This document shows positions 50,189 through 58,324 of a stretch of 64,000 nucleotides of DNA, in pieces. The DNA is from CBDFKU01 sp965248975 (GTDB lineage: Bacteria > Chloroflexota > Dehalococcoidia > Lucifugimonadales > JAGWBF01). Position numbers and translations under genes: made by a program. The notes under the pieces are model-generated. The model saw only the letters and a list, made by a program, of their open reading frames with translations. It had not been told where the DNA came from and searched no databases. Position 1 is the first letter of the stretch, and the number at the start of each line of letters is the position of its first letter. The stretch lies in contig CBDFKU010000014.1 in NCBI GenBank assembly GCA_965248975.1, positions 62,001 through 126,000 on the forward strand, read 5' to 3'.

Positions 50189-51475
50189 TCACTTCCCCAG
50201 GTGCCCGTAGGCTCCACGTCCGGCGTAAACGGACGAGCTTCCCAGCTCCTCCTCAATGCGCAGCAGCCGGTTGTACTTGGCCAGGCGCTCGGAGCGGCAA
50301 GGGGCGCCGGCCTTGATCTGTCCCGTCCGCCAGGCTACCGACAGGTCCGCAATCGTGCTGTCCTCGGTCTCACCCGAGCGGTGGCTCATCACGTTTCCCC
50401 AGCCGGCCTCCCGGGTCATGGCCACCGCCGCCAGGGTCTCTGTCAGCGTCCCGATCTGGTTAGGTTTTATAAGCACCGCGTTGCTGGAGCCCAGCCGGAT
50501 TCCCTCGTCGATGCGTTGGGTATTGGTGGTATACAGGTCGTCGCCCACCAGCTGCACCCGGTCGCCCAGACGGGCTGCCAGCTTCCCCCAGCCATCCCAA
50601 TCGTCCTCGGACAGCCCGTCCTCGATGCTGAGGATGGGGTATCTCTCGGCCCATTCGGCGTAGTAGTCCACCATCTCGCCGGACGTAAGGGTGGCGCCCT
50701 CACGGGGCAGCCGGTACGAGCCGTCCTGGAATAGCTCGGAGGCAGCCACATCCAGGGCGATGAAACAGTCCTCGCCGGGGCGGTAACCCGCCTTCTCGAC
50801 GGCGGCCAGCACCGTCTCCACGGCTTCCCTGTTCGATGGAAGGGATGGCGCGAACCCGCCCTCGTCGCCCACGTTGGTGCCGAGGCCCTTCCCTTCCAGG
50901 AGCACCTTTAGGGCCTGGTAGACCTCCGCTCCCGCTCTGAGGGCGGCAGCAAAAGAGCCCGCGCCTACCGGGGCCACCATGAACTCCTGGAAGTCGGTGG
51001 AGTCCCGCGCGTGCTTCCCGCCGTTGAGGATGTTGAACATGGGCACCGGCAGGAGGTACTCCTCACCGGCAGCCAGGTAGCGGTACAGCGGCATACCGCG
51101 GGAGACCGCCGCCGCCCGGGAGATCGCCATGGACACTGCCAGAATGGCGTTGGCACCCAGGTCGGACTTGTCGGCTGTGCCATCCAGGTCGATCAGGCGC
51201 CGGTCGATCCACGCCTGGTCGAAGGGAGACTGGCCCTTGAGGGCTGAGGCTATCGCGTCCCGTACGTTGGCCACGGCCTTCAGCACCCCCTTGCCTCCGA
51301 AACGGGCCCCGTCCCCATCCCGCAGCTCGGCCGCTTCATGGGCGCCGGTGCTGGCACCCGACGGCACAATCGCTAGCCCCGAAGAGCCGTCGGACAGATA
51401 CACCTCGGCCTCAACGGTGGGGGTGCCTCTGGAATCCAGGACCTCCCGGGAGTGGATCTTCTCGATGGTGGTCAT
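50189..51475 (-). CDS. eno: Enolase
   Basis: A 428-residue phosphopyruvate hydratase. The start at 51475 begins MTTIEKIHSREVLDSRGTPT, the usual N-terminus; the frame is open to 51538 without a ribosome site, while AAGGA precedes 51475. GASTGAHEA, the magnesium ligands in DVAASE and SIEDGLSEDDW, DDLYTTN, and the final SHRSGETEDSTIADL are all present. It converts 2-phosphoglycerate to phosphoenolpyruvate. HEPN and gap genes lie downstream. Confidence 0.96.
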   Translation of the reverse strand: MTTIEKIHSREVLDSRGTPTVEAEVYLSDGSSGLAIVPSGASTGAHEAAELRDGDGARFGGKGVLKAVANVRDAIASALKGQSPFDQAWIDRRLIDLDGTADKSDLGANAILAVSMAISRAAAVSRGMPLYRYLAAGEEYLLPVPMFNILNGGKHARDSTDFQEFMVAPVGAGSFAAALRAGAEVYQALKVLLEGKGLGTNVGDEGGFAPSLPSNREAVETVLAAVEKAGYRPGEDCFIALDVAASELFQDGSYRLPREGATLTSGEMVDYYAEWAERYPILSIEDGLSEDDWDGWGKLAARLGDRVQLVGDDLYTTNTQRIDEGIRLGSSNAVLIKPNQIGTLTETLAAVAMTREAGWGNVMSHRSGETEDSTIADLSVAWRTGQIKAGAPCRSERLAKYNRLLRIEEELGSSSVYAGRGAYGHLGK

Positions 51476-51545
51476 GGGTTGTATCCTTGAAAGTCGTTTG
51501 CTGTTGCTAAGAAGCCGGGGTTCCGTCAGTCTCCTCATCCCTTTT

Positions 51546-51615
51546 GCGGGGCAGGATTAAGGTTGGGGGCGTTCACTCTCATCCTGACCTTCCCTCGTCG
51601 AGTGGGAAGGGACCT
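51546..51615. repeat. Dispersed repeat (type B), copy 2
   Basis: Blocks GCGGGGCAGGATTAAGG, CATCCTGAC and GGGAAGGGAC occur in the same order as at 40806-40865. It lies in the 186-base gap between enolase and the LOG-like gene and codes for nothing. Confidence 0.6.
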
Positions 51616-51661
51616 CACGCATCCCGTCGGAACCTCTGACCGTTACCGGGCGGCAGAAGTC

Positions 51662-52144
51662 TCATCGCTCACTGGCCGCGTCAAGGGCCTTCTCAACGGC
51701 CTCCAGCGGGCTATCGGCCCTGATTATCCGGCCGTCGACGGCGCCGTTCAGAGATAGGTGCCAGGTCTCCAGGCCGATCACCGGTATGTCGCTGCCCAGG
51801 GCATGACCTATCTCCGAGAGGGTCCCGTAGGCCCCGTCCACGGCGATGACGGCTCGTCCCGTCAGCACCACAATGGAGTTGCGGGCGTAGCCTACCCCGG
51901 TGCAGATGGGTATATCCACCCACTGGTTGGCAGCACCCGGGTCCACGCCCGGCAGTATGCCGATGGTCGTGCCCCCGGCTGACTTGGCGCCGCGGCACAC
52001 CGCCGCCATCACCCCGCCGAGCCCTCCGCACGCCACCACCGCTCCCCGTCGGGCCAGCTCCCTCCCAACCTCCTCTGCTAGAACCTCGGCTTCGGGGGGA
52101 GGGTCGCCGCCGCCGATGACGGAGATGATCGTCGCTTGCTTCAT
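51662..52144 (-). CDS. LOG-like (TIGR00725) nucleotide-binding Rossmann protein
   Basis: A 160-residue SLOG-superfamily protein. ISVIGGGDPP, ACGGLGGVMAAVCRGAKSAG and AVIAVDGAYGTLSEIGHAL match TIGR00725 proteins, relatives of LOG cytokinin-activating phosphoribohydrolases. The PGGxGTxxE motif of true LOGs reads VDGAYGTLSE, so cytokinin activation is doubtful. It probably binds or hydrolyses a nucleotide. An extended -10 promoter lies at 52220-52228. Confidence 0.85.
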   Translation of the reverse strand: MKQATIISVIGGGDPPPEAEVLAEEVGRELARRGAVVACGGLGGVMAAVCRGAKSAGGTTIGILPGVDPGAANQWVDIPICTGVGYARNSIVVLTGRAVIAVDGAYGTLSEIGHALGSDIPVIGLETWHLSLNGAVDGRIIRADSPLEAVEKALDAASER

Positions 52145-52219
52145 CTGGGATTCGAATCGAACACGGCTGAAGACCCCGCCTGTAGAATGCGCTGAACTGC
52201 CCCCGGAGAGAGCACGGGT

Positions 52220-52228
52220 ATTATATCA
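52220..52228 (-). promoter_or_regulatory. Extended -10 promoter of the LOG-like gene
   Basis: TGATATAAT on the minus strand about 75 bases before the ATG at 52144. A 17-base stretch around it (TATTATATCAGATCGG) is identical to one at 60501-60516. Confidence 0.5.
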
Positions 52229-52318
52229 GATCGGCAGGAAGGTGACTAACGATTGTACTTGGCCAGTCGGGCCCGGCTGGAGCCTCCTCCGTGCCTGATT
52301 GTTCCGGAATGCACAATG

Positions 52319-52353
52319 TTGACAAGAGCGCGCCTGTCACTCTAAACTGACAG
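52319..52353 (+). promoter_or_regulatory. Sigma70 promoter with inverted repeat upstream of the cytidylate-kinase-like gene
   Basis: TTGACA (52319-52324), an 18-base spacer and TAAACT (52343-52348). The inverted repeat CTGTCA-N8-TGACAG (52334-52353) spans the -10, a likely operator. The start codon is about 170 bases further on; the untranslated region holds no other gene that I can support. Confidence 0.55.
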
Positions 52354-52520
52354 CTAATTGGACCGTGCCGGTCGGGAGCCGAACGGTTTGGGCCACGAGG
52401 GTTTCTGACGGACCTCTCGGGCCTCGCACTCCTGCCAGAGGGCGAGAAGCGGGTCAGGCAGTAGCCTGCATGGATGACCCGAACTGTGGGGAATATGAGG
52501 GACTGGTCAGGAGGCTGCGA

Positions 52521-53237
52521 ATGGCCGTAGTCACCTTCAACGGCCAGATAGGTGCCCTGGGAGCCGAGGTCGGCGCGTTGTCGGCCCGTCTCCTGGACGC
52601 AGACTACGTGGATAGGCTGGTTCTGGCCGAGGCGGCTAAACGGATGGGGTCCACCGTAGAGGTGCTGGAGTTGAAGGCCCAGAGAAAGCTCGCCTTAAGG
52701 GACCGCCTGGCCTACTTCTTTCAAACGATGTTGGAGCGCTCGGCAATGTCTGGCGCCGGCGGAGAACCCTACTTCAGCCCGGGCATGGAGTACCTCCCTT
52801 CCGAAGAATATACGGATCTGGCCCGAGAACCTCTGACCGCCGCCCAACGTCTCGACGACGAGCACTTCATCGAAGCTACCAGCGCGGTCATCAGGGACCT
52901 GGCGGGGGCAGGGAACGTGATAATAAACGGTCGAGGCTCCAACTTGATACTGAGAAACATGACCAACGTCCTTCACGTGGGTCTGTCTGCTCCGATGGAG
53001 CTCCGGGTGAAGACAATAATGGAGAGGGAGCACCTCAACAGAGAAGAGGCGGAGCGGCACGTGAACGACACGGAGAACGCGCGCCTGACCTACTTCAAGA
53101 AGTTCTTCAAGGTGTCTCCTGAAGATGCCAGCCTCTACCACATGGTGCTGAACATGGGCAGTTTGAGCGTGGACAGTGCCGCGGAGATAGTCGCCCACGC
53201 AGCGGAAAAGCTCGAGCCCGCAGCGGTTCGGGAGTAG
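52521..53237 (+). CDS. Cytidylate kinase-like family protein
   Basis: A 238-residue protein of the cytidylate-kinase-like P-loop family (PF13189). AVVTFNGQIGALGAEVG replaces the usual P-loop ISRQxGSGG, so nucleotide binding may be altered. LLDADYVDRLVL, GRGSNLILRN, HVGLSAPMELRVKTIM and ERHVNDTENARLTYFKKFF are family marks. The ATG at 52521 is chosen because AGGAGG lies 6 bases upstream; in-frame starts at 52365 and 52470 lack this. It is followed 3 bases later by an HTH gene. Confidence 0.8.
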   Translation: MAVVTFNGQIGALGAEVGALSARLLDADYVDRLVLAEAAKRMGSTVEVLELKAQRKLALRDRLAYFFQTMLERSAMSGAGGEPYFSPGMEYLPSEEYTDLAREPLTAAQRLDDEHFIEATSAVIRDLAGAGNVIINGRGSNLILRNMTNVLHVGLSAPMELRVKTIMEREHLNREEAERHVNDTENARLTYFKKFFKVSPEDASLYHMVLNMGSLSVDSAAEIVAHAAEKLEPAAVRE

Positions 53238-53240
53238 ACT

Positions 53241-53768
53241 TTGACCTTGAAAAGCCGTGAGAGGAAGCCTGACTCGCAGGTTGGAGCCAGGGCTCGGCTG
53301 GACGAGCGCACTTCCCAGATCGTTCAGGCGAGGGACGAGGGGCTACTGCTCTGGGAGATAGCGGAACGGGCGGGGGTGACCAAAGAGCGAGTCCGCCAGA
53401 TCCTCGCAAAAGCCGCGGCCAGCGGAGCCGGGCCAAGGCCACCGAAGCAGGTGGTCACCCGACAGGCTTCCATAATGCTGGGCATGTCCCCGGAAACGCG
53501 GCCAGGGTCCTTCCGCAAGCTCATGGCCAAGCTCGGTGTCAGCCCTGTCGCCACGAAAAGGGGCCGTCTGTACTGGGCGGTTGATAGCCTGAAGAACATT
53601 GAGGCGCCCAAGTGCGTGGTCTGCCATTCGCCGATAGCCCTGGGTAGATACGCACGATCCGTCACTTGCAGCCGCACCTGCTCCGTCTACCGCCGCTCCC
53701 AGTATTCGACTCAGCGGAAGGACCGCGCGTCCGCCGGAGGCGACAAGGGTCGGCGACAGCAGGAATGA
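53241..53768 (+). CDS. Sigma-region-4-like HTH protein with C-terminal zinc finger
   Basis: A 175-residue DNA-binding protein. LWEIAERAGVTKERVRQIL is a sigma70 region 4-type helix-turn-helix with the VRQI recognition helix. A basic linker leads to a short CX2C...CX3C cluster (CVVCHSPIALGRY, then VTCSRTC), a probable zinc finger. The start is a TTG at 53241 or a GTG near 53257; neither has a clear ribosome site, so coupling to the preceding gene is likely. It may regulate the cytidylate-kinase-like gene or selA nearby. This is an inference from position. Confidence 0.65.
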   Translation: MTLKSRERKPDSQVGARARLDERTSQIVQARDEGLLLWEIAERAGVTKERVRQILAKAAASGAGPRPPKQVVTRQASIMLGMSPETRPGSFRKLMAKLGVSPVATKRGRLYWAVDSLKNIEAPKCVVCHSPIALGRYARSVTCSRTCSVYRRSQYSTQRKDRASAGGDKGRRQQE

Positions 53769-53778
53769 CCACCCTCGA

Positions 53779-55173
53779 CTAGGGCGCAGACCCCAGGGCT
53801 TCACTGACCGCCCTCAGCAGAGTCTCCTCTTCCTCGAGGAACACTGTGCGAGGGTCCAAGACGACCCGATTCCCCTCAATGCGCGCCACCACTGGCGTGC
53901 TGTGATCCCTCAAGCTCTTCAGTACGCCCAGGGCGCCCCCGGGTACTCCGTCGCACTCCAATGCCAGGAGCCAGGTGTCCAGCGTTTCGCCGGGGAGGCT
54001 GCCTCCGCCGATAGTTGAGAGACTTCTGAGGACGAGGGACTTGTTGCCCACCACCGTCTGCCAGTGGTAGGCTCGGTCCTCCAGCTCGCCGGTGGAGGTG
54101 CTTATCATGCGCCAGACTGGCACCTTTGCCTCTACCTCGCCTTTTACGTAGTGCAGAAGGGTGGCGGCAAGGGCCGCAAGGCTGAGCTTATCTATCCTTA
54201 GCGCCCGCGCCAGGGGGTGGTGCTCGAGTCTGTCTATGAGGTCCCTCTTGCCCACGACTATGCCGGATTGTGGACCTCCCAATAGCTTATCCCCCGAGAA
54301 GAACACCAATCCGGCACCTGACGCGATGGCCTTCTGGGGGGTCGGCTCGTGGGCCAGCCCGTAATCGCGGGTGTTCACCAGGCAGCCGCTCCCCACGTCG
54401 TGGAGGACGGGAATCCCGTGGCGGTTCCCCAGCTCCACCAGCTCGGTTATCTCGGCCGAGTGGGTGAAGCCGTCTATGCGGAAGTTGCTGGCATGTACCT
54501 TGAGGAGGGCTGCGGTGTTTTCCGTGATGGCGGCGGCGTAGTCGGAAGCGTACGTCCTATTGGTGGTTCCCACCTCCACCAGGGTGGCGCCGCTCTGGCG
54601 CAGCACCTCGGGTATGCGGAACCCTCCCCCGATCTCCACCTCCTCGCCGCGGGAGACCACCACTTCCTTCCCGGAAGCCAATGCGGAGAGCCCCAGGAGC
54701 ATTGCGGAGGCGTTGTTGTTCACCACCAGTGCTGCCTCTGCCGTGGTAAGCTGGCACAACAGGGGCTGGATGTTGGCCTGCCGTGAACCTCGTTTCCCCT
54801 CCTCAAGGTCCAGCTCCAGGTTGCTGTAACCCTCCGCCGCCTGGAGCATGGCCTCCATGGATTCCAGGCTCATGGGAGAGCGTCCCAGGTTGGTGTGTAT
54901 GATGACACCGGTAGCGTTGATCACCGGCCGGGGAGACACCCTGCTCAGCACCTCGACCCGCCGGGCCACCAGGCCCGCAACTTCGTCGGCGGTGGGAGCC
55001 CTCTGGCCGTCGCGTATCGAGTCCCTCGCCCCCTCGATCTCGGCTCGGACCAGGTTGGTCACCCAATCTCGGGAGTACTCATCCAGCAACGTGCGGACTC
55101 TCCTGCCCGCCAGGACGCTGTCTACGCTGGGCAGGTTCCGGAACTCTGCAGACCCCTCATCCGCCACTGACAC
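53779..55173 (-). CDS. selA: L-seryl-tRNA(Sec) selenium transferase
   Basis: A 464-residue SelA. The PLP lysine is Lys 296 in FFSGDKLLGGPQ, and INATGVIIHTNLGRSP, VVNNNASAML and HDVGSGCLV are SelA signatures. It converts Ser-tRNA(Sec) to Sec-tRNA(Sec) with selenophosphate, so the organism makes selenocysteine proteins. selB, selD and the selC tRNA are not visible in the window. It is convergent with the HTH gene, ending 10 bases from it. Confidence 0.95.
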   Translation of the reverse strand: MSVADEGSAEFRNLPSVDSVLAGRRVRTLLDEYSRDWVTNLVRAEIEGARDSIRDGQRAPTADEVAGLVARRVEVLSRVSPRPVINATGVIIHTNLGRSPMSLESMEAMLQAAEGYSNLELDLEEGKRGSRQANIQPLLCQLTTAEAALVVNNNASAMLLGLSALASGKEVVVSRGEEVEIGGGFRIPEVLRQSGATLVEVGTTNRTYASDYAAAITENTAALLKVHASNFRIDGFTHSAEITELVELGNRHGIPVLHDVGSGCLVNTRDYGLAHEPTPQKAIASGAGLVFFSGDKLLGGPQSGIVVGKRDLIDRLEHHPLARALRIDKLSLAALAATLLHYVKGEVEAKVPVWRMISTSTGELEDRAYHWQTVVGNKSLVLRSLSTIGGGSLPGETLDTWLLALECDGVPGGALGVLKSLRDHSTPVVARIEGNRVVLDPRTVFLEEEETLLRAVSEALGSAP

Positions 55174-55263
55174 TCTCCAACCTCTACGTTGGTATTGATT
55201 TTACCATGAACTACCCTTAAGGGGCTTCGTGGCAGCGGAGGGACTCACTCGTCAGCGTACTGC

Positions 55264-55292
55264 TTGTACCCGCCCATGCCCTCTGCTAGAAT
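55264..55292 (+). promoter_or_regulatory. Sigma70 promoter of the dienelactone hydrolase gene
   Basis: TTGTAC (55264-55269), a 17-base spacer and TAGAAT (55287-55292), about 80 bases before the ATG at 55371. Both boxes match four or five of six consensus bases. Confidence 0.5.
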
Positions 55293-55370
55293 CTATGCCA
55301 GAAGCTGGCGGTCGGTATTCAAGGTCTCCGATGTTGGGAAAGACCCTATCTAGAGTCCGGGAGGTGACTG

Positions 55371-56147
55371 ATGGCGTCGTTTTGGGAAGCTTTGAGAGTG
55401 GAGTCTGGTGGACCCTACCTGGATGACATGCAAACCTACGTGAGCCAGCCCAACGAGCCCGGAAGGCGTCCTGCGGTCATAGTGGTCCAGGAGGCCTTCG
55501 GGCTCAACAAGAACATCCAGAACATCACCGACCGGTTTGCCGCGGAGGGGTTTTTCGCGGTGGCCCCGGCCTTTTTCCACCGTGAAGGTACTAACGAGGG
55601 CATCCGGGGCACCAATCCCGTCTTCGGCTACAACGAGATCGACAAGGTCATGCCGGTCATGGGCAACCTCAGGGACGACCAGGTGGTCCTGGACATCAAC
55701 ACGATCATAGAGTGGCTCCGGCGGAATCCCAGGGTCCTGGGGGATAGGATCGGCATAACCGGGTTCTGCATGGGCGGCCGGATCACCTATCTAGCCGCCG
55801 CCGCCTGCCCTGGTATCGGCGCGGCGTCGGTGTTCTACGGCGGCAACATCATGGGTACGTGGGGCAACCCTCCGACTCCCTTCGACCAAACCGCCAACAT
55901 CCAGTGTCCGGTCATGGGCAACTTCGGCGACCTGGACAAGAATCCGACCGTCGACGACGTGGGGAAGATCGAGGCCGAGCTGAAGAAGCACGGCAAGGTC
56001 ACCGACTTCAAGATCTACCCGGGAGCGGACCACGGCTTCATGTGCGACGACCGCGATAGCTACAACGAGGCGGCCGCGAAGGACTCCTGGACGAGGACTA
56101 TAGCCTGGTTCCAGAAGCACCTTGCCCCCGTGACCGCTACCGCGTAG
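55371..56147 (+). CDS. Dienelactone hydrolase family protein
   Basis: A 258-residue alpha/beta hydrolase. The Cys nucleophile is in GFCMGGR, the Asp in FGDLDKNP, the His in PGADHGFM, and the Glu that arms the Cys is in VVQEAFGLN; all four match dienelactone hydrolases. It would open lactones in aromatic breakdown or related esters. GGGAGGTGACTG precedes the ATG. An SRPBCC gene follows 23 bases later. Confidence 0.9.
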   Translation: MASFWEALRVESGGPYLDDMQTYVSQPNEPGRRPAVIVVQEAFGLNKNIQNITDRFAAEGFFAVAPAFFHREGTNEGIRGTNPVFGYNEIDKVMPVMGNLRDDQVVLDINTIIEWLRRNPRVLGDRIGITGFCMGGRITYLAAAACPGIGAASVFYGGNIMGTWGNPPTPFDQTANIQCPVMGNFGDLDKNPTVDDVGKIEAELKKHGKVTDFKIYPGADHGFMCDDRDSYNEAAAKDSWTRTIAWFQKHLAPVTATA

Positions 56148-56170
56148 ACGGCGGCCGGGGAGGATGTGCC

Positions 56171-56803
56171 TTGGCCTCGGACGAGTACGATTTCGTGACC
56201 CGGTGGCAGGTGGAGGGCAGTATCCAAGAGGTCTCCGATATCCTGGAGGACGTGGACTCCCTGGTCCGCTGGTGGCCGTTGGTTTACCTGGATGTAACGG
56301 TCTTCGATCCTGGAGACGAGAACAACGTGGGTAAGGTAGTTGGCCTGTATACCAAGGGCTGGCTGCCCTACACCCTCCGCTGGCAGTTTCGGGTCACCGA
56401 GTCCAACGCTCCCAACGGCTTCGCACTGAAAGCGTCGGGCGATTTCGACTGAGAAGGGGTCTGGACGTTGGAGCAAGCCGGGCCCGTGGCCAACGTCACT
56501 TACGATTGGAAGATCCGCGCCGGCAAGCCCCTCCTGCGCGGCCTGCCGTTCCTGCTCAAACCCGTCTTCTCCGCCAACCATCGCTGGGCGATGGCCCGGG
56601 GCGAAGACAGTTTGAAGCTAGAGTTGGCACGACGCCGCGCCCGGACCCCCGTGGAATCGGAGGGCATCCTAGGCCCACCGGGACCCACCTTTCCCGACAA
56701 CCTGCGCCCAAAAGGCCCGATTAGAGGGACGCATCCCACCTCAGGAGGCGGCCATGTCCCAGGTACCCCAGGTCCCCAGCCACGGCAACTACATCGGCGG
56801 TAA
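56171..56803 (+). pseudogene. SRPBCC-family protein interrupted by an in-frame TGA
   Basis: The frame encodes a START/SRPBCC-like lipid-binding barrel: WQVEGSIQEVSDILEDVDSL, VRWWPLVYLDVTVFDPGDEN and GLYTKGWLPYTLRWQFRV. A TGA at 56450-56452 follows GDFD, and the same frame continues as EGVWTLEQAGPV, NVTYDWKIRAGKPLLRGL and FSANHRWAMARGEDSLKLEL, which is the family's second half. The missing residue is usually Gly or Arg, one base from TGA. The start is a TTG with GGGGAGGA upstream. The end overlaps the next gene by 50 bases. It is a pseudogene or a base error; a selenocysteine reading is weakly possible because selA is near. Confidence 0.7.
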
Positions 56804-58250
56804 CTGGGTGGAGTCGGGCTCCGGTCGTACCTATGCCGTTTACAATCCCGCCCATAAGGACACCGTCCTGGGCGTCGTCCAGTCCTCCCAGACCGGGGAC
56901 GCCGTCGCGGCGATAGAAGCGGCCGAGGCCGCCCTTCCTGCCTGGGCGGGGACCCCGGCTCCGCAACGGGCGTCGATCCTCTACAGGGCCCTGGAGATCA
57001 TGCGGGACCGCCAGGAGGACATCGCCCGCACCATCACCCTGGAGGAGGGCAAGCCCCTGGCCGACGCCCAGGGCGAGGTCAAGCGGGCGATGAACATCAC
57101 CGAGTACGCGGCGGGTGAGGGACGACGGCTCTTCGGCTACACCACTCCCTCGGAGCTCCCGGACACCGTGGCTTACACTACCCGGAGGCCCATGGGTGTC
57201 GTTGGGATCATTACTCCATGGAACTTCCCCATCGCCATACCCGCCTGGAAGATCGCCCCGGCCCTTATATGCGGCAACACCCTGGTTTTCAAGCCGGCCT
57301 CCACGACCCCTCTAAGTGCCGTAAAGCTGGTCCAGGTTTTCGAGGAAGCCGGCCTTCCTCCAGGAGTGCTTAATCTGGTCACGGGCCCCGGGGCCGTCGT
57401 GGGCAATACCCTGGTGTCCCACCCGGCGGTGAAGGGCATCTCCTTCACTGGCTCCACAGAGATAGGCTCCGGCATCTATACCGAGGGCGCCAGGGGACTG
57501 AAGAAGGTGCAGTGCGAGATGGGCGGGAAGAACGCCGTGATCGTGCTGGCCGACGCCGACATGGACAAGACCATGGGCGGCATCATCCAGGGGGCCTTCG
57601 GCTCCACCGGCCAGCGGTGCACCGCCACCAGCCGGGTAATCGTGGAAGAGGCCATCTACGAGCCTTTCATGAAGGAGCTGATGGACCGCGCCGGCAAGCT
57701 GGTTGTGGGGGACGGCATGGACCTCTCTGTCGACGTGAGCCCCCTTTCCAGTCAGTACCAGCTGGACAAAGTTAGGGAGTACATCGGCGTCGGCGCCGAG
57801 GAGGGTGCTAGGCTGGCCCTGGGCGGCAGGTCTCTGAGCGGGCCGGCCTACGACGACGGCTATTATATCGAGCCCACCATCTTCACCGATGTCGAGCCCT
57901 CCATGCGCATCGCCCAGGAGGAGATATTCGGGCCAGTGCTGACGGTGTTCAAGGCAAAGGACCTGGACGAAGCCATCGACCTGGCCAACAACGTTCAGTT
58001 CGGGCTATCCTCGTCCATCTACACCAAGGACCTGACCAGGGCCTTCCAGTACGTGGACCAGGTGGAGGCGGGCATGGTCCACATCAACGCCCCAACCCTT
58101 GGAGGCGAAGTGCACCTGCCCTTCGGCGGCGTGAAGGCTTCAGGGGTGGGCGCCCGAGAGCAGGGTACCGAGGCGGTGAACTTCTTCAGCGAGGTCATCA
58201 CCGTGTACGTAGACTACGCGGCATCCCGGGACAGGCCGCGATTTATATAG
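56754..58250 (+). CDS. Aldehyde dehydrogenase family protein
   Basis: A 498-residue NAD(P)-dependent ALDH. The catalytic Cys is 289 (GQRCTATS), the general base Glu 255 (CEMGGKN), and the oxyanion Asn 157 (PWNFP). FTGSTEIG binds the coenzyme. It resembles alpha-ketoglutarate semialdehyde and succinate semialdehyde dehydrogenases, but the substrate cannot be fixed. AGGAGG precedes the ATG. Confidence 0.93.
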   Translation: MSQVPQVPSHGNYIGGNWVESGSGRTYAVYNPAHKDTVLGVVQSSQTGDAVAAIEAAEAALPAWAGTPAPQRASILYRALEIMRDRQEDIARTITLEEGKPLADAQGEVKRAMNITEYAAGEGRRLFGYTTPSELPDTVAYTTRRPMGVVGIITPWNFPIAIPAWKIAPALICGNTLVFKPASTTPLSAVKLVQVFEEAGLPPGVLNLVTGPGAVVGNTLVSHPAVKGISFTGSTEIGSGIYTEGARGLKKVQCEMGGKNAVIVLADADMDKTMGGIIQGAFGSTGQRCTATSRVIVEEAIYEPFMKELMDRAGKLVVGDGMDLSVDVSPLSSQYQLDKVREYIGVGAEEGARLALGGRSLSGPAYDDGYYIEPTIFTDVEPSMRIAQEEIFGPVLTVFKAKDLDEAIDLANNVQFGLSSSIYTKDLTRAFQYVDQVEAGMVHINAPTLGGEVHLPFGGVKASGVGAREQGTEAVNFFSEVITVYVDYAASRDRPRFI

Positions 58251-58285
58251 AGCCGCCCATTCATGGAGATTCTACGAAATCCTGT

Positions 58286-58293
58286 GCTAGAAT
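58286..58293 (+). promoter_or_regulatory. Extended -10 promoter of the DRTGG gene
   Basis: TGCTAGAAT, an extended -10, lies about 32 bases before the ATG at 58325. No convincing -35. Confidence 0.4.
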
Positions 58294-58324
58294 ACCCACA
58301 CCAAATTCCGTTCAGGACGGCTGA

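Noticed and set aside
52145..52165. T-loop-like TTCGAATC near the start of the LOG-like gene
   Set aside because: No acceptor stem, D arm or anticodon arm can be built around it.
56450..56452. TGA in the SRPBCC gene read as selenocysteine
   Set aside because: Family members have Gly or Arg here rather than a redox Cys, and I could not see a convincing SECIS hairpin just downstream. Kept only as an open question.
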